Assembly: GCA_964538875.1 (NCBI GenBank)
Contig: CAZIHO010000153.1
Coordinates: 1 to 6,342, forward strand
Direction: 5' to 3'
Source: CAZIHO01 sp964538875
Lineage (GTDB): Bacteria; Pseudomonadota; Gammaproteobacteria; Chromatiales; Chromatiaceae
DNA: 6,342 nt
The notes under the pieces were generated by a model, which worked only from the letters and a program-made list of their open reading frames with translations, did not search any database and was not told the origin of the DNA. The position numbers and the translations under genes are program-made. Below are positions 6,279 to 6,342 of the stretch, in pieces. How positions within the stretch are numbered: position 1 is the stretch's first letter; each line of letters starts with the position of its first letter.

Positions 6279-6341
6279 CCATCGGGTTCCGGGTTCCTGG
6301 TACATGCTGGGGCGGTAGTCGGCCATGGCGCCAAGACCTAG
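6270..6341 (-). CDS. Possible C-terminal end of an unidentified gene upstream of trpE (partial)
   Basis: Reading leftward from the window edge, one - strand frame runs LGLGA then MADYRPSMYQEPGTRWRR and stops at TGA (6272-6270), 51 bases before the trpE start. Most codons end in G or C (GCC, GAC, TAC, CGC, CCC, AGC, CAG), as in the neighbouring genes, which is the main reason to list it. With only 23 residues I cannot name the family. It could be the tail of a gene co-transcribed with trpE, a small 18-residue upstream ORF starting at the ATG at 6326, or chance. It has a single Trp codon, so it is not a convincing trp leader peptide. Confidence 0.3.
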   Translation of the reverse strand, partial: LGLGAMADYRPSMYQEPGTRWRR

Positions 6342-6342
6342 A

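Noticed and set aside
6219..6342. Trp attenuator or leader peptide before trpE
   Set aside because: No tandem Trp codons, no competing hairpins and no T-run terminator. The one short frame has a single Trp.

Overview
The window is GC-rich, densely coding DNA from a Gram-negative bacterium. The AroC and TrpE proteins read like gammaproteobacterial versions, and the TolC-family protein confirms an outer membrane. A methylotroph- or Methylococcus-like lineage is possible, but that is only an impression from protein wording. I see no mobile element, CRISPR array, tRNA, rRNA or sign of recent transfer. All four complete genes share the same GC-rich codon style.

Layout: on the + strand, a TolC-type outer-membrane channel gene (65-1399) is followed after 19 bases by aroC, chorismate synthase (1419-2522). 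Converging on them from the right, on the - strand, are trpE, anthranilate synthase component I (6218-4710), and, 21 bases downstream of it, a gene for an exported CapA-like (PGA_cap) metallophosphatase-fold protein (4682-2550). The convergent junction between aroC and the capA-like gene is only 27 bases. The two window edges hold low-confidence gene ends: a possible divergent start on the - strand at 2-19, and a possible gene terminus on the - strand at 6270-6341, 51 bases before trpE.

How they fit together: AroC makes chorismate and TrpE commits chorismate to tryptophan, so the window brings together the last shared step and the first tryptophan-specific step of aromatic synthesis, but on opposite strands and with no trpG (the glutaminase partner) visible. 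The tolC-aroC and trpE-capA pairs are probable transcription units judged by spacing, although neither pair is an obvious functional pair. The least explained gene is the capA-like one: signal peptide, a CarboxypepD_reg-like beta domain, a metallophosphatase-like core and a C-terminal beta-sandwich, with three DxDxDG-type calcium-loop-like motifs spread over the three domains. No capB, capC or capD-like gene accompanies it. I found no convincing wholly new system. This gene and its coupling to trpE are the best candidates for a second look.
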